Shown here: positions 36,616 to 43,411 of the stretch, one piece after another
Layout of the letters: the number at the start of each line of letters is the position of its first letter
Numbering within the stretch: position 1 is the stretch's first letter
Assembly (NCBI GenBank): GCA_937943045.1
Contig: CALEBN010000052.1
Coordinates: 1 to 57,738, forward strand
Origin: an uncultured Collinsella sp.
GTDB taxonomy: Bacteria > Actinomycetota > Coriobacteriia > Coriobacteriales > Coriobacteriaceae
Reading direction: 5' to 3'
Length of the DNA stretch: 57,738 bases
Notes under the pieces: generated by a model
The model's database searches: none
What the model saw: the letters and a program-made list of their open reading frames with translations, nothing else
Told to the model about the DNA's origin: nothing
Made by a program: the position numbers and the translations under genes

Positions 36616-38565
36616 ATGGAACAGAGGGTCCTCGGGGGAAGATACCTCCTCAAGGATAAGGTGGGAACGGGCGGCATGGCGACCGTCTTCCGTGCGCAAG
36701 ATCAGGTCCTCGACCGCACGGTTGCCGTCAAGATCATGCTGCCGCAGTATGCCGGCGACGCCACCTTCGCCGCCCGCTTTAAGCAGGAGGCCCAGGCAGC
36801 AGCAGGTCTCTCCTCCCCCTATATCGTGGGCGTCTACGATTGGGGCAAGGATGGCGATACCTACTACATCGTCATGGAGTACCTGCGCGGTACCGACCTT
36901 AAGAGCGGCATCAAGAGCCACGGCGCCCTCGATCCCAAGAAGGTCGCGCAGATCGGCTCGCAGATCAGCTCTGCGCTTTCGGTAGCCCACAAGCACGAGA
37001 TTATCCACCGCGACATTAAGCCGCAAAACATCATGGTGCTGCCCGACGGCAACATCAAGGTCATGGACTTTGGCATCGCGCGCGCAAAGAACAGCCACCT
37101 CACGCAGGACAACAATGTACTGGGCACCGCCCACTACGTAAGCCCCGAGCAAACGCGCGGCCAGGACCTCGGTCCCACCTCGGATATCTACTCCCTGGGC
37201 GTCGTGATGTACGAGTGCGCCACCGGTCGCGTCCCCTTTGACGGCGACGACGCCATCTCGGTTGCGCTCAAGCAGGTAAACGAACTGCCGGTTCCGCCGA
37301 GCCAAGTCAACTCCGGCGTCGATGCCGATCTGGAGCGCATCATCCTCAAGTGCATGGAAAAGGACCCGGCGAACCGCTTCCAGACGGCAGACGAGCTGCG
37401 CCAGGTGCTCAACAACTACCTGTCCGGCCGCGCCGTCAACGTCTCCGAGCCCACGCGCATCATCGGTGCCGCGGGCGACCTGGGCGCCACCAAGACCCGT
37501 GAGCTGTCTGACTCCACGCGTGCTATGGTTCGCCCCGTATCGGGCGTAAGCGGACAGACCAACCCCCGCAGCGCCGTTTCGGGTTCCACGGGCTCCTACG
37601 AGGTCGATCAGCCCAAGTCCAACAAGAACAAGATTATCGCCGCCGTAGTCGCCGCAATCGCCGTGGTTGGCGTTGTGGTTGCCTTCGCCACCGGACTCTT
37701 CGGGGGCGAGCAGGTTACGGTGCCCGATGTGCTTAACAAAGACCAGCAGACCGCTATCGAGCAGATCAAGGAGGCCGGCCTTGAGGTCGGAACCGTCGAC
37801 CAGAGCTATAACGACGATGTCGACGAGGGAAAGGTTGCAGAGCAGACCCCCAACGGCAACACTAAGAAGCCCAAGGGCTCCAAGGTTAACCTGGTGATCT
37901 CCAAGGGCCCCAAGCCCTCCGAGAAAGTTGAGGTTCCGCAGCTCGTCGGCCTGACCAAGGACCAGGCCGAGGCCGCGCTGGCAAGCGTGGGCCTGAAGGG
38001 CAACGCAACCGAGGAGGCCAACGAGGCTGACGAAGGCCAGGTCTTTGAGCAGGGCACTGATGCCGGCAAGGAAGTCGAGAAAGGCACGACCATCTCGTAT
38101 AAGGTCTCCAGCGGTCCTGACACCACCTCCGTCCCGGATCTGACCGACATGACCGAGGCCCAGGCACGCAACGCCCTTGACATGGCCGGTTTTGGCGTCG
38201 ACGTGAGCTACCAGGAGAACGATTCCGTCACCGAGGGCACCGTCATTAGCTGGAACCCCAGCGGCAAGCAGAAGCCCGGCGCCACGATCACCGTCGTCAT
38301 CGCCAAGAAGTCCGGCAAGGCCAGCGTTCCGGGCAACCTGTACGGCAAGAGCATCTCCGCCGCCGTCACCGCGCTCAACAACGCCGGGTTCTACAACATC
38401 GCATTCTGCGATCAGAACGGCAACCCCGTGAGTGGCAACGAAAACGCCACCGTGACGGGCGTCTCCCCCACCGGCAAGCAGTCTACCGACAACACGATCA
38501 CGCTGACGGTTTCGGTTTCTGGCTCTGGTACTGATTCAGGCGACGATTCCGGCACGACCAACTAG
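36616..38565 (+). CDS. pknB: PASTA-domain Ser/Thr kinase PknB
   Basis: A 649-residue receptor kinase. Kinase domain at 8-275: GTGGMATVF, VAVKIM, IIHRDIKPQNIMV (canonical RD), VMDFGIAR and GTAHYVSPEQ. A juxtamembrane segment precedes one membrane helix (about 340-362). Four PASTA repeats follow outside the cell, beginning TVPDVLN, EVPQLVG, SVPDLTD and SVPGNLY. PASTA domains bind muropeptides or lipid II, so it senses wall synthesis. TTAGGAG precedes the ATG; a 132-bp gap from the fusion gene may contain a further promoter. Last gene of the cluster, ended by a strong terminator. Confidence 0.97.
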   Translation: MEQRVLGGRYLLKDKVGTGGMATVFRAQDQVLDRTVAVKIMLPQYAGDATFAARFKQEAQAAAGLSSPYIVGVYDWGKDGDTYYIVMEYLRGTDLKSGIKSHGALDPKKVAQIGSQISSALSVAHKHEIIHRDIKPQNIMVLPDGNIKVMDFGIARAKNSHLTQDNNVLGTAHYVSPEQTRGQDLGPTSDIYSLGVVMYECATGRVPFDGDDAISVALKQVNELPVPPSQVNSGVDADLERIILKCMEKDPANRFQTADELRQVLNNYLSGRAVNVSEPTRIIGAAGDLGATKTRELSDSTRAMVRPVSGVSGQTNPRSAVSGSTGSYEVDQPKSNKNKIIAAVVAAIAVVGVVVAFATGLFGGEQVTVPDVLNKDQQTAIEQIKEAGLEVGTVDQSYNDDVDEGKVAEQTPNGNTKKPKGSKVNLVISKGPKPSEKVEVPQLVGLTKDQAEAALASVGLKGNATEEANEADEGQVFEQGTDAGKEVEKGTTISYKVSSGPDTTSVPDLTDMTEAQARNALDMAGFGVDVSYQENDSVTEGTVISWNPSGKQKPGATITVVIAKKSGKASVPGNLYGKSISAAVTALNNAGFYNIAFCDQNGNPVSGNENATVTGVSPTGKQSTDNTITLTVSVSGSGTDSGDDSGTTN

Positions 38566-38617
38566 TCATCAAGACGTTGCCCACAGCGGCTGATGACGCA
38601 AACACATTCGCTCAACG

Positions 38618-38656
38618 GCGCCCGTTTGCCCCCCCCGGCAAACGGGCGCTTTCTTT
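38618..38656 (+). terminator. Strong terminator after pknB
   Basis: Perfect 13-bp stem GCGCCCGTTTGCC/GGCAAACGGGCGC with a C-only loop, followed by TTTCTTT on the plus strand. Confidence 0.93.
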
Positions 38657-38682
38657 ATCTGAAGCAGCAAAAACTACGGCAT

Positions 38683-38985
38683 GCCTTTAGACCAGAAGAG
38701 CCCGGCACCGTAGCGGTACCGGGCTCGATATTCCTCTGGTGCCCCCGGGCGGATTCGAAAACTCCCCCCGCGGGGAAATTGGTGACGCGGGTGTCGACGG
38801 TCCGAATCCGCCGGCGGTCCCCACAAACCAGAAACGGCGCCGCTATCGCGACGCCGTCATATTCTCTGGTGCCCCCGGGCGGATTCGAAAACTCCCCCCG
38901 CGGGGAAATTGGTGACGCGGGTGTCGACGGCCCGAATCCGGCCTTTAGACCAGAAGAGCCCGGCACCGTGGTGGTACCGGGCTCG
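38683..38985 (-). repeat. Tandem tRNA-Arg-derived repeats and hairpins
   Basis: Downstream of the tRNA on its own strand lie two near-identical 77-bp units (38734-38810 and 38864-38940; I see one mismatch). Each carries, on the minus strand, the last 20-25 nt of the tRNA including CCA and, inverted, about 24 nt of its T-arm region. They are flanked by two copies of a 45-bp unit (38683-38727, 38941-38985) forming a GAGCCCGG/CCGGGCTC hairpin. A third, different hairpin (ACGGCG/CGCCGT) lies between them. This looks like repeated integration/excision or duplication scars at a tRNA 3' end. Frames through it on the plus strand are spurious. Confidence 0.8.
38956..38984 (-). terminator. Terminator hairpin of tRNA-Arg
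   Basis: GAGCCCGG...CCGGGCTC stem ten bases beyond the tRNA CCA end, followed by TTCT on the minus strand. An almost identical hairpin recurs at 38698-38726. Confidence 0.7.
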
Positions 38986-38994
38986 GCAAATCTC

Positions 38995-39070
38995 TGGTGC
39001 CCCCGGGCGGATTCGAACCGTCGACACCCGCTTTAGGAGAGCGGTGCTCTATCCCCTGAGCTACGGAGGC
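38995..39070 (-). tRNA. tRNA-Arg (anticodon CCT)
   Basis: A 76-nt tRNA with encoded CCA. The acceptor stem GCCTCCG/CGGGGGC pairs with one G-U. The D-arm is GCTC/GAGC. The anticodon stem CCGCT/AGCGG has loop CTCCTAA, giving anticodon CCT (reads AGG). The T-loop is TTCGAAT. The T-stem has one A-C mismatch. An extended -10 (TGCTACACT, 39081-39089) lies at the right distance upstream. Confidence 0.95.
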
Positions 39071-39080
39071 ATGTTGTACT

Positions 39081-39089
39081 AGTGTAGCA
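39081..39089 (-). promoter_or_regulatory. Extended -10 of tRNA-Arg
   Basis: TGCTACACT on the minus strand, 11 bases before the tRNA 5' end; identical to the box ahead of the kinase operon at 28281. Confidence 0.6.
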
Positions 39090-39128
39090 GATTTACTGCA
39101 TCGCCATACGTCGCATGACTAGACTTCG

Positions 39129-39197
39129 AAGTTGCGGTGGAATAGTTCCTGTCTGAAGCATCTAAAGCCGTATTTAGAAACTATTTCACCGCAACTT
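39129..39197. repeat. GTTGCGGTGAAAT palindrome, copy 2
   Basis: AAGTTGCGGTGGAATAGTT and its complement (one G/A difference) flank a longer, less symmetrical centre. It sits nine bases past the stop of the DUF956 gene. Confidence 0.85.
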
Positions 39198-39205
39198 ATG
39201 AGGAG

Positions 39206-39604
39206 CTAGTTGCCTTTGTGGAAGAGGCCTTTGATGACGGAGGGGATGCTCTTGGCGCCCTTGGCGGTCACATCGATAAAGTCGGGCGAACGCACGAGCT
39301 TATTCTCGTCGATGTACTTGCGGACCGCGCGAAGCGTCTCTTTGTCGTCGCGCGTGGAAAACGTAAAGTGACCGTTGTCCTTGGTGAAGATGGCAAAACG
39401 CGTAATCTTCTTGGTGCCGCGCAAAACCTCGGCGGCAATATAGTCGACCTCGTCCCACGGGATTTGAATATAATCCTCGGGATTGCGCTCGTTATAGTAC
39501 TCGAACGCCTTATTGCCCACCATCACGTTACCGTGGCTGGTAAGCCCCATCAGGCAGGTTGCCGGCGTTGCCAGATCGACCGTGCTGTTCTGAGATTGCG
39601 CCAT
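39206..39604 (-). CDS. manO: DUF956 protein of mannose PTS operon
   Basis: A 132-residue soluble protein of the DUF956 family, found almost only next to mannose-type PTS genes, where it is called ManO and thought to modulate the system. Landmarks are LMGLTSHGNVMVGNKAFEYY, IQIPWDEVDYIAAEV and the C-terminal GLFHKGN. The ATG at 39604 follows GGAGGGCGAGG. It comes after manZ, but a terminator (39633-39668) lies between, so it is probably made in smaller amounts by read-through. Biochemical function is not established. Confidence 0.88.
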   Translation of the reverse strand: MAQSQNSTVDLATPATCLMGLTSHGNVMVGNKAFEYYNERNPEDYIQIPWDEVDYIAAEVLRGTKKITRFAIFTKDNGHFTFSTRDDKETLRAVRKYIDENKLVRSPDFIDVTAKGAKSIPSVIKGLFHKGN

Positions 39605-39630
39605 ACGCGCCTCGCCCTCCAATTAAAACA

Positions 39631-39668
39631 ATCGGACCGCATCCAGTGTACCCACCGGGTGCGGTCCG
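39631..39668 (-). terminator. Terminator between manZ and DUF956 gene
   Basis: Stem CGGACCGCACCC/GGATGCGGTCCG (one mismatch) followed on the minus strand by ATTGTTTTAATT; the DUF956 ribosome binding site comes right after. Confidence 0.8.
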
Positions 39669-39724
39669 TTTCAATGGCTCAAAAGCCCTTACCTAGCAAC
39701 TCTCGGTCTTAAGCCGAAGCGTGC

Positions 39725-40645
39725 TTACATGAAGCCGCAGAAGCGACCGATGATGCCGACGGCGAAGAGAGCCAGGATGATGACGATCGGGCTAACCTTC
39801 TTCTTGAGGAGCTTGCAGACCAGCAGGGTCAGGCACACGGCGGCAAGGCCGGGGATGAGCTGATCGAGGTTACCCTGGAGCGTGGTGACCTTCATCTGAT
39901 CAAGGGCGGTAGCACCGACGGAGTTGTACATCGTCAGCGCTTCCTTGATACCCTCGGAACCGGAGGGCAGGCTAGCCCAGTCGATAAAGGCGCCAGCAGA
40001 CTGCTTGACCGTGGAGACGATCGGGGTGAAGGAAATGGACACCCAGCGCTCGACCAGGGCGCCGATGATGAACATACCCAGGATGGAAGCGCCCTCGGTG
40101 ACCTTGCCCATCAGACCGCCGGAGAGGTCCTTGGCGATAGAGGAGCCGACCTTGTAGCCAAACTCCTGTGTGTACCACAGGAAAGCGTAACGGATGATGT
40201 TCCACGCGAAGAAGAACAGCAGCGGACCGACGATGCTGCCGGACATGGCCAGGGAAGCGCCCAGAGCGCCCAGAATCGGGCGAAGGGTGAACCAGAAGAC
40301 GGGGTCACCGACGCCGGCGAGCGGGCCCATCATACCGACCTTGACGCCCTGGATGGCGACGTCATCGATCGGAGCACCGTTGGCGCGCTCCTCCTCGAGG
40401 GCGAGGGTAACGCCAATGACGGGGGCGGAAACATAGGGGTGGGTGTTATAGAACTCCAGGTGGCGCTTAAGAGCGGCAATCTGGTCATCCTTGCTGGTGT
40501 AGAGCTTCTTGATCGCAGGGATCATTGCGAAGCACCAGCCGCCGTTCTGCATACGCTCGTAGTTCCACGAGCCCTGAAGGAACTGATGACGGAAGCAAAC
40601 CTTCTTACGGTCAGCCTTGGTGAGCTGAATCTTGTTCTCTGCCAT
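39725..40645 (-). CDS. manZ: Mannose-family PTS, IID component
   Basis: A 306-residue IID membrane subunit, which with IIC forms the sugar channel of the mannose-class PTS. Seen: LTKADRKKVCFRHQFLQGSWNYERMQ at the start (family signature), GMMGPLAGVGDPVFWFTLRPI and several C-terminal helices ending in a short FCGFM. The ATG at 40645 follows AGGGGAG. Sixteen bases separate it from manY. Substrate may be mannose, glucose, fructose, sorbose or an amino sugar; family membership alone does not decide. Confidence 0.95.
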   Translation of the reverse strand: MAENKIQLTKADRKKVCFRHQFLQGSWNYERMQNGGWCFAMIPAIKKLYTSKDDQIAALKRHLEFYNTHPYVSAPVIGVTLALEEERANGAPIDDVAIQGVKVGMMGPLAGVGDPVFWFTLRPILGALGASLAMSGSIVGPLLFFFAWNIIRYAFLWYTQEFGYKVGSSIAKDLSGGLMGKVTEGASILGMFIIGALVERWVSISFTPIVSTVKQSAGAFIDWASLPSGSEGIKEALTMYNSVGATALDQMKVTTLQGNLDQLIPGLAAVCLTLLVCKLLKKKVSPIVIILALFAVGIIGRFCGFM

Positions 40646-40661
40646 ATGTATCACTCCCCTC

Positions 40662-41480
40662 CTACTCGTAATCGTTCAGAATGTCGCCGAGCGGGTCGCC
40701 GGAGCCACCGCCCGTGCCGCCACCCTGCTTGGCCAGATCCTTAAGGCCAAGGTAGATGAGGGCAAGGGAGATGCCGATGAGGCCAAGGGCGATCAGCGTG
40801 AGCTGAGGGATGGCAGCAAGGACAAAGCCGAGGATGAAGAACGGCCAGGTCTCCTTGGTGGCCATCATGTTGATGACCATGGCGTAACCGACGGAAGCGA
40901 CCATGCCGCCGCCGACGGCCATGCCGCCGGACAGCCAGTCGGGCATAGCGTTAAGCGCGTTGGTAACAGCCTCGGCCGGGATAACGCACAGAAGTACTGC
41001 CGGGATGGCGATACGAAGGCCCTGCATGAGGATGGCAGCGTACTGCCAGCGCTCGATGCCGGAGAAGTCGCCCTTCTCGGCGCAACCGTCCATGGCGTGA
41101 GCGATAGCGGTAGCAATGGTACGGCAGATCATGGTCAGGAACAGACCAGCGACCGACAGCGGGACGGCGACGGCGATGGCCGCGGTAACGGCCTTGGCCG
41201 AATCAGTGGCGCCGCCGTTGAGGGCGAGCACCATGATGATCGAAGAAGCGACCGAGGCCAGAGCGGCGTCAGGCGCGACGGCGGCGCCGACGTTAGCCCA
41301 GCCAAGGGCCATCATCTGGAGCGAACCGCCCAGGAGGATGCCCTCCTGAAGGTGACCGGTTACGAGACCGATAAGCGTGCATGCCACGAGCGGCTGATGG
41401 AACTGGAACTCATCCAGAACGCCTTCCATACCGGCAAGCAACGCGACAATCGCAACAAGCAGAATAGTGATTGCAGACAT
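40662..41480 (-). CDS. manY: Mannose-family PTS, IIC component
   Basis: A 272-residue IIC membrane subunit with about seven or eight helices. Recognisable segments are DEFQFHQPLVACTLIG, the conserved GHLQEGILLGGSLQMMALGW and VGAAVAPDAALASV. A Gly-rich tail ends the protein. AGGAGGG precedes the ATG. It lies between manX and manZ with short gaps, the standard order. Confidence 0.96.
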   Translation of the reverse strand: MSAITILLVAIVALLAGMEGVLDEFQFHQPLVACTLIGLVTGHLQEGILLGGSLQMMALGWANVGAAVAPDAALASVASSIIMVLALNGGATDSAKAVTAAIAVAVPLSVAGLFLTMICRTIATAIAHAMDGCAEKGDFSGIERWQYAAILMQGLRIAIPAVLLCVIPAEAVTNALNAMPDWLSGGMAVGGGMVASVGYAMVINMMATKETWPFFILGFVLAAIPQLTLIALGLIGISLALIYLGLKDLAKQGGGTGGGSGDPLGDILNDYE

Positions 41481-41498
41481 GTATCGGACCCTCCTTTA

Positions 41499-42488
41499 CT
41501 ATGCTTGAGCGGCCAGTTCGGCCTTAGCTTTCTTCAACATGGCGTCGAGATCCTCGGAGGCATCCGAAGGAACCTTGCGGACCTCGAACTTGACGCCCTT
41601 GGCCTTGAGGGCCTCGAGGGTCTTAACGTCGTCATCGCCCATAGCGACGGCGTTGGTGACGACGACCTTGCCCTTGGAGTGAGCCATGGAACCGATGTTG
41701 ACTTCCTTGATGTCGACGCCGGCCTCGATGGCCTTGAGCAGATCCTGCGGGTTCTCGAAGAGCAGCATGGCCTTGGTGTCACCAAAACGCGTGTCCTTGA
41801 CGACCTCGGCCATCTTCTTGATAGGCACGACGTTGGCATGGACTCCCGGAGGGGCAGCCTGCTCGATCATGGTCTTGCGGAGCTCGTCGTGAGCAACGCC
41901 GTCGGAAACCACGATGATGCGGTTGGGGTTGATCTGCTTGGTCCACGTGGTAGCCACCTGACCATGCAGCAGACGGGTGTCGATACGGACGTGGGCAATC
42001 TTGATATGCCCGTCGCCGATAACCGTTCCCGGAGGGATGGCGCCTGCAGGAGCAGCGGCGGCCGCAGCCGGCTTCTTCTCCTCGGGCTCCAGAGACTCGG
42101 GCTTGACGCGCACGCCAGCCTTAGCCTCAGTCACGAGATGTTTTGCGATCGCATGTGCAGTGTTCTTTGCGTCAAAGCGCTGCGAATATGCCTCGATGAG
42201 CATAGGCAGGTTGACACCGGTGACGATAGCCCAGGAATCGTGGCCCTCGATGAGCCCGCTGATCTGGTTGAACGGCGTGCCGCCCCACAGATCAACGAGG
42301 AAGAGTACCTGCTCCTGGTCGTCGAAGGAAGCGACTGCTTCCTCGACCTTAGCACGGAAGTCGTCGGGGCCCATGCTCGGCTCGAGCGAGACCACGGCCA
42401 CAGACGGCTGGTCGCCAAAGACCATCGAGCCCGTCTGCTTGATTCCAGCTGCCAAGTCCCCGTGGCTAGCAAGAACAATACTTACCAT
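41499..42488 (-). CDS. manX: Mannose-family PTS, IIAB component
   Basis: A 329-residue cytosolic phosphotransfer protein. IIA domain at 1-140, with the phosphorylated histidine in VLASHGDLA and FLVDLWGGTPFN. An Ala/Pro linker follows (about 140-165), then the IIB domain with its histidine in RIDTRLLHGQVATTW. HPr passes phosphate to IIA, then IIB, then the incoming sugar. GGAGG lies seven bases before the ATG at 42488. First gene of manXYZ-manO. No LevR-type or sigma-54 element is visible upstream. Confidence 0.96.
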   Translation of the reverse strand: MVSIVLASHGDLAAGIKQTGSMVFGDQPSVAVVSLEPSMGPDDFRAKVEEAVASFDDQEQVLFLVDLWGGTPFNQISGLIEGHDSWAIVTGVNLPMLIEAYSQRFDAKNTAHAIAKHLVTEAKAGVRVKPESLEPEEKKPAAAAAAPAGAIPPGTVIGDGHIKIAHVRIDTRLLHGQVATTWTKQINPNRIIVVSDGVAHDELRKTMIEQAAPPGVHANVVPIKKMAEVVKDTRFGDTKAMLLFENPQDLLKAIEAGVDIKEVNIGSMAHSKGKVVVTNAVAMGDDDVKTLEALKAKGVKFEVRKVPSDASEDLDAMLKKAKAELAAQA

Positions 42489-42893
42489 CACATAACCTCC
42501 TTTTTGTCTACGTAATTCCTACACGACATGAAAGGAGTATACCTGTTTGGTTTGTGGAATTATAGCTAAATCCGCAAAAGGTTGGATTATTTGTTTAAAC
42601 GTCTAAGTTTGTTACAAATTGATTACGTTGCTGGTTTTCGACTCATTACCCGCCAGAGCGTCGCTCATCAAGCCATGTACTTTACAGATACAAGCAGGCT
42701 GTTCATTAATAATGATTTTAAGCAAGTGCGAATGTACTTGTACTACTGCTATTTTGTTTAAACAGACATGACTTGACTATTTTCGTGACTTATGCACTAC
42801 GAAACTACTCAAAAAAGTTGCGGTGGAATAGTTCTTGTTTAAGAGCCAGAAGGCTGGATTTAGGAACTATTTCACCGCAACTTATAGGGGATT
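42489..42893 (-). promoter_or_regulatory. Promoter region of the man operon
   Basis: About 400 bp, strikingly AT-rich compared with its surroundings. A TATAAT -10 box lies at 42559-42564 (minus), about 70 bases before manX. Two GTTTAAAC palindromes, each within TTGTTTAAAC, occur at 42593-42600 and 42757-42764; the nearer one lies close to the expected -35 position and may bind a regulator. The remainder holds palindrome copy 3 (42815-42883) and no gene. Confidence 0.6.
42815..42883. repeat. GTTGCGGTGAAAT palindrome, copy 3
   Basis: AAGTTGCGGTGGAATAGTTC and its near-complement (one difference) flank a 29-nt centre. It ends ten bases before the hypA stop codon. Confidence 0.87.
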
Positions 42894-43322
42894 CTAGGCG
42901 ATGTGGAGAGGGTTGGCGGCATCGACGGCATCGGGGGCGTCGGAGGGGTCATCGGGGACAGCGCCTGCCGGGTCCTCGTCGGGGGTCTCGATCTGCTTAA
43001 TCATGACCTCCTGGCCCTGCAGCAGGTATGTCTCGCCGCTGCCGCAATGGGGGCAGGTCTTGCCGTGCTCGACCGTCGCGTAGTCGCGGCCGCATGCCTC
43101 GCAATGCGTCACGGCCTCGACGGGCTCCACAATAAGCTCCGCGCCCTGCGTGATGGGCTTTTTATCTGCCGCCCAGCGCCAAGCGTCGAGCAGGAGATCG
43201 GGAACGACGCCCGAGACCTCGCCCAGCAGCAGCGTGACGCTCGAAACGCGACTCACGCCATTGGCACGCGCCACGTTCTCAACATCGCGAATGATGTGAT
43301 AGACGATTCCCAATTCATGCAA
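42894..43322 (-). CDS. hypA: HypA-like nickel/zinc metallochaperone
   Basis: A 142-residue HypA, which delivers nickel to [NiFe] hydrogenase. It starts MHELGIVYHII (the histidine at position 2 is the nickel ligand) and has a zinc finger at Cys74, 77, 90 and 93. The start must be the TTG at 43322, since only that gives MHE; AAAGGT lies seven bases before it, and a nearby ATG is out of frame. An acidic Pro/Asp/Ala tail of about 30 residues extends beyond the usual length. No hydrogenase or other hyp gene is nearby, so its partner is elsewhere or the protein has another metal role. Confidence 0.85.
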   Translation of the reverse strand: MHELGIVYHIIRDVENVARANGVSRVSSVTLLLGEVSGVVPDLLLDAWRWAADKKPITQGAELIVEPVEAVTHCEACGRDYATVEHGKTCPHCGSGETYLLQGQEVMIKQIETPDEDPAGAVPDDPSDAPDAVDAANPLHIA

Positions 43323-43365
43323 GGTAGAAACCTTTCAACAACGGTTAGTGCGATGTCAGCCAAAC

Positions 43366-43398
43366 GTCAGTGAGCGACGCTCTGCGCCGCTCACTGAC
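43366..43398 (-). terminator. Hairpin between flavoprotein and hypA genes
   Basis: Perfect 11-bp stem GTCAGTGAGCG/CGCTCACTGAC, with only GTTTGG after it on the minus strand; probably a weak terminator or processing site. Confidence 0.55.
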
Positions 43399-43411
43399 TT
43401 GTCAGGTTCTT

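Noticed and set aside
38683..38985. CRISPR array near the tRNA
   Set aside because: Only two repeat units of 77 bp with hairpin-rich sequence between them; lengths and layout do not fit repeat-spacer structure.
38593..39036. Plus-strand frame encoding WCPRADSNRRHPL-like sequence
   Set aside because: Known type of false gene formed by the antisense of a tRNA and its repeats; the tRNA-Arg and derived repeats explain it.
42489..42893. Sigma-54/LevR-type control of the man operon
   Set aside because: No TGGCAC-N5-TTGC element and no LevR gene nearby; a TATAAT box fits ordinary control better.
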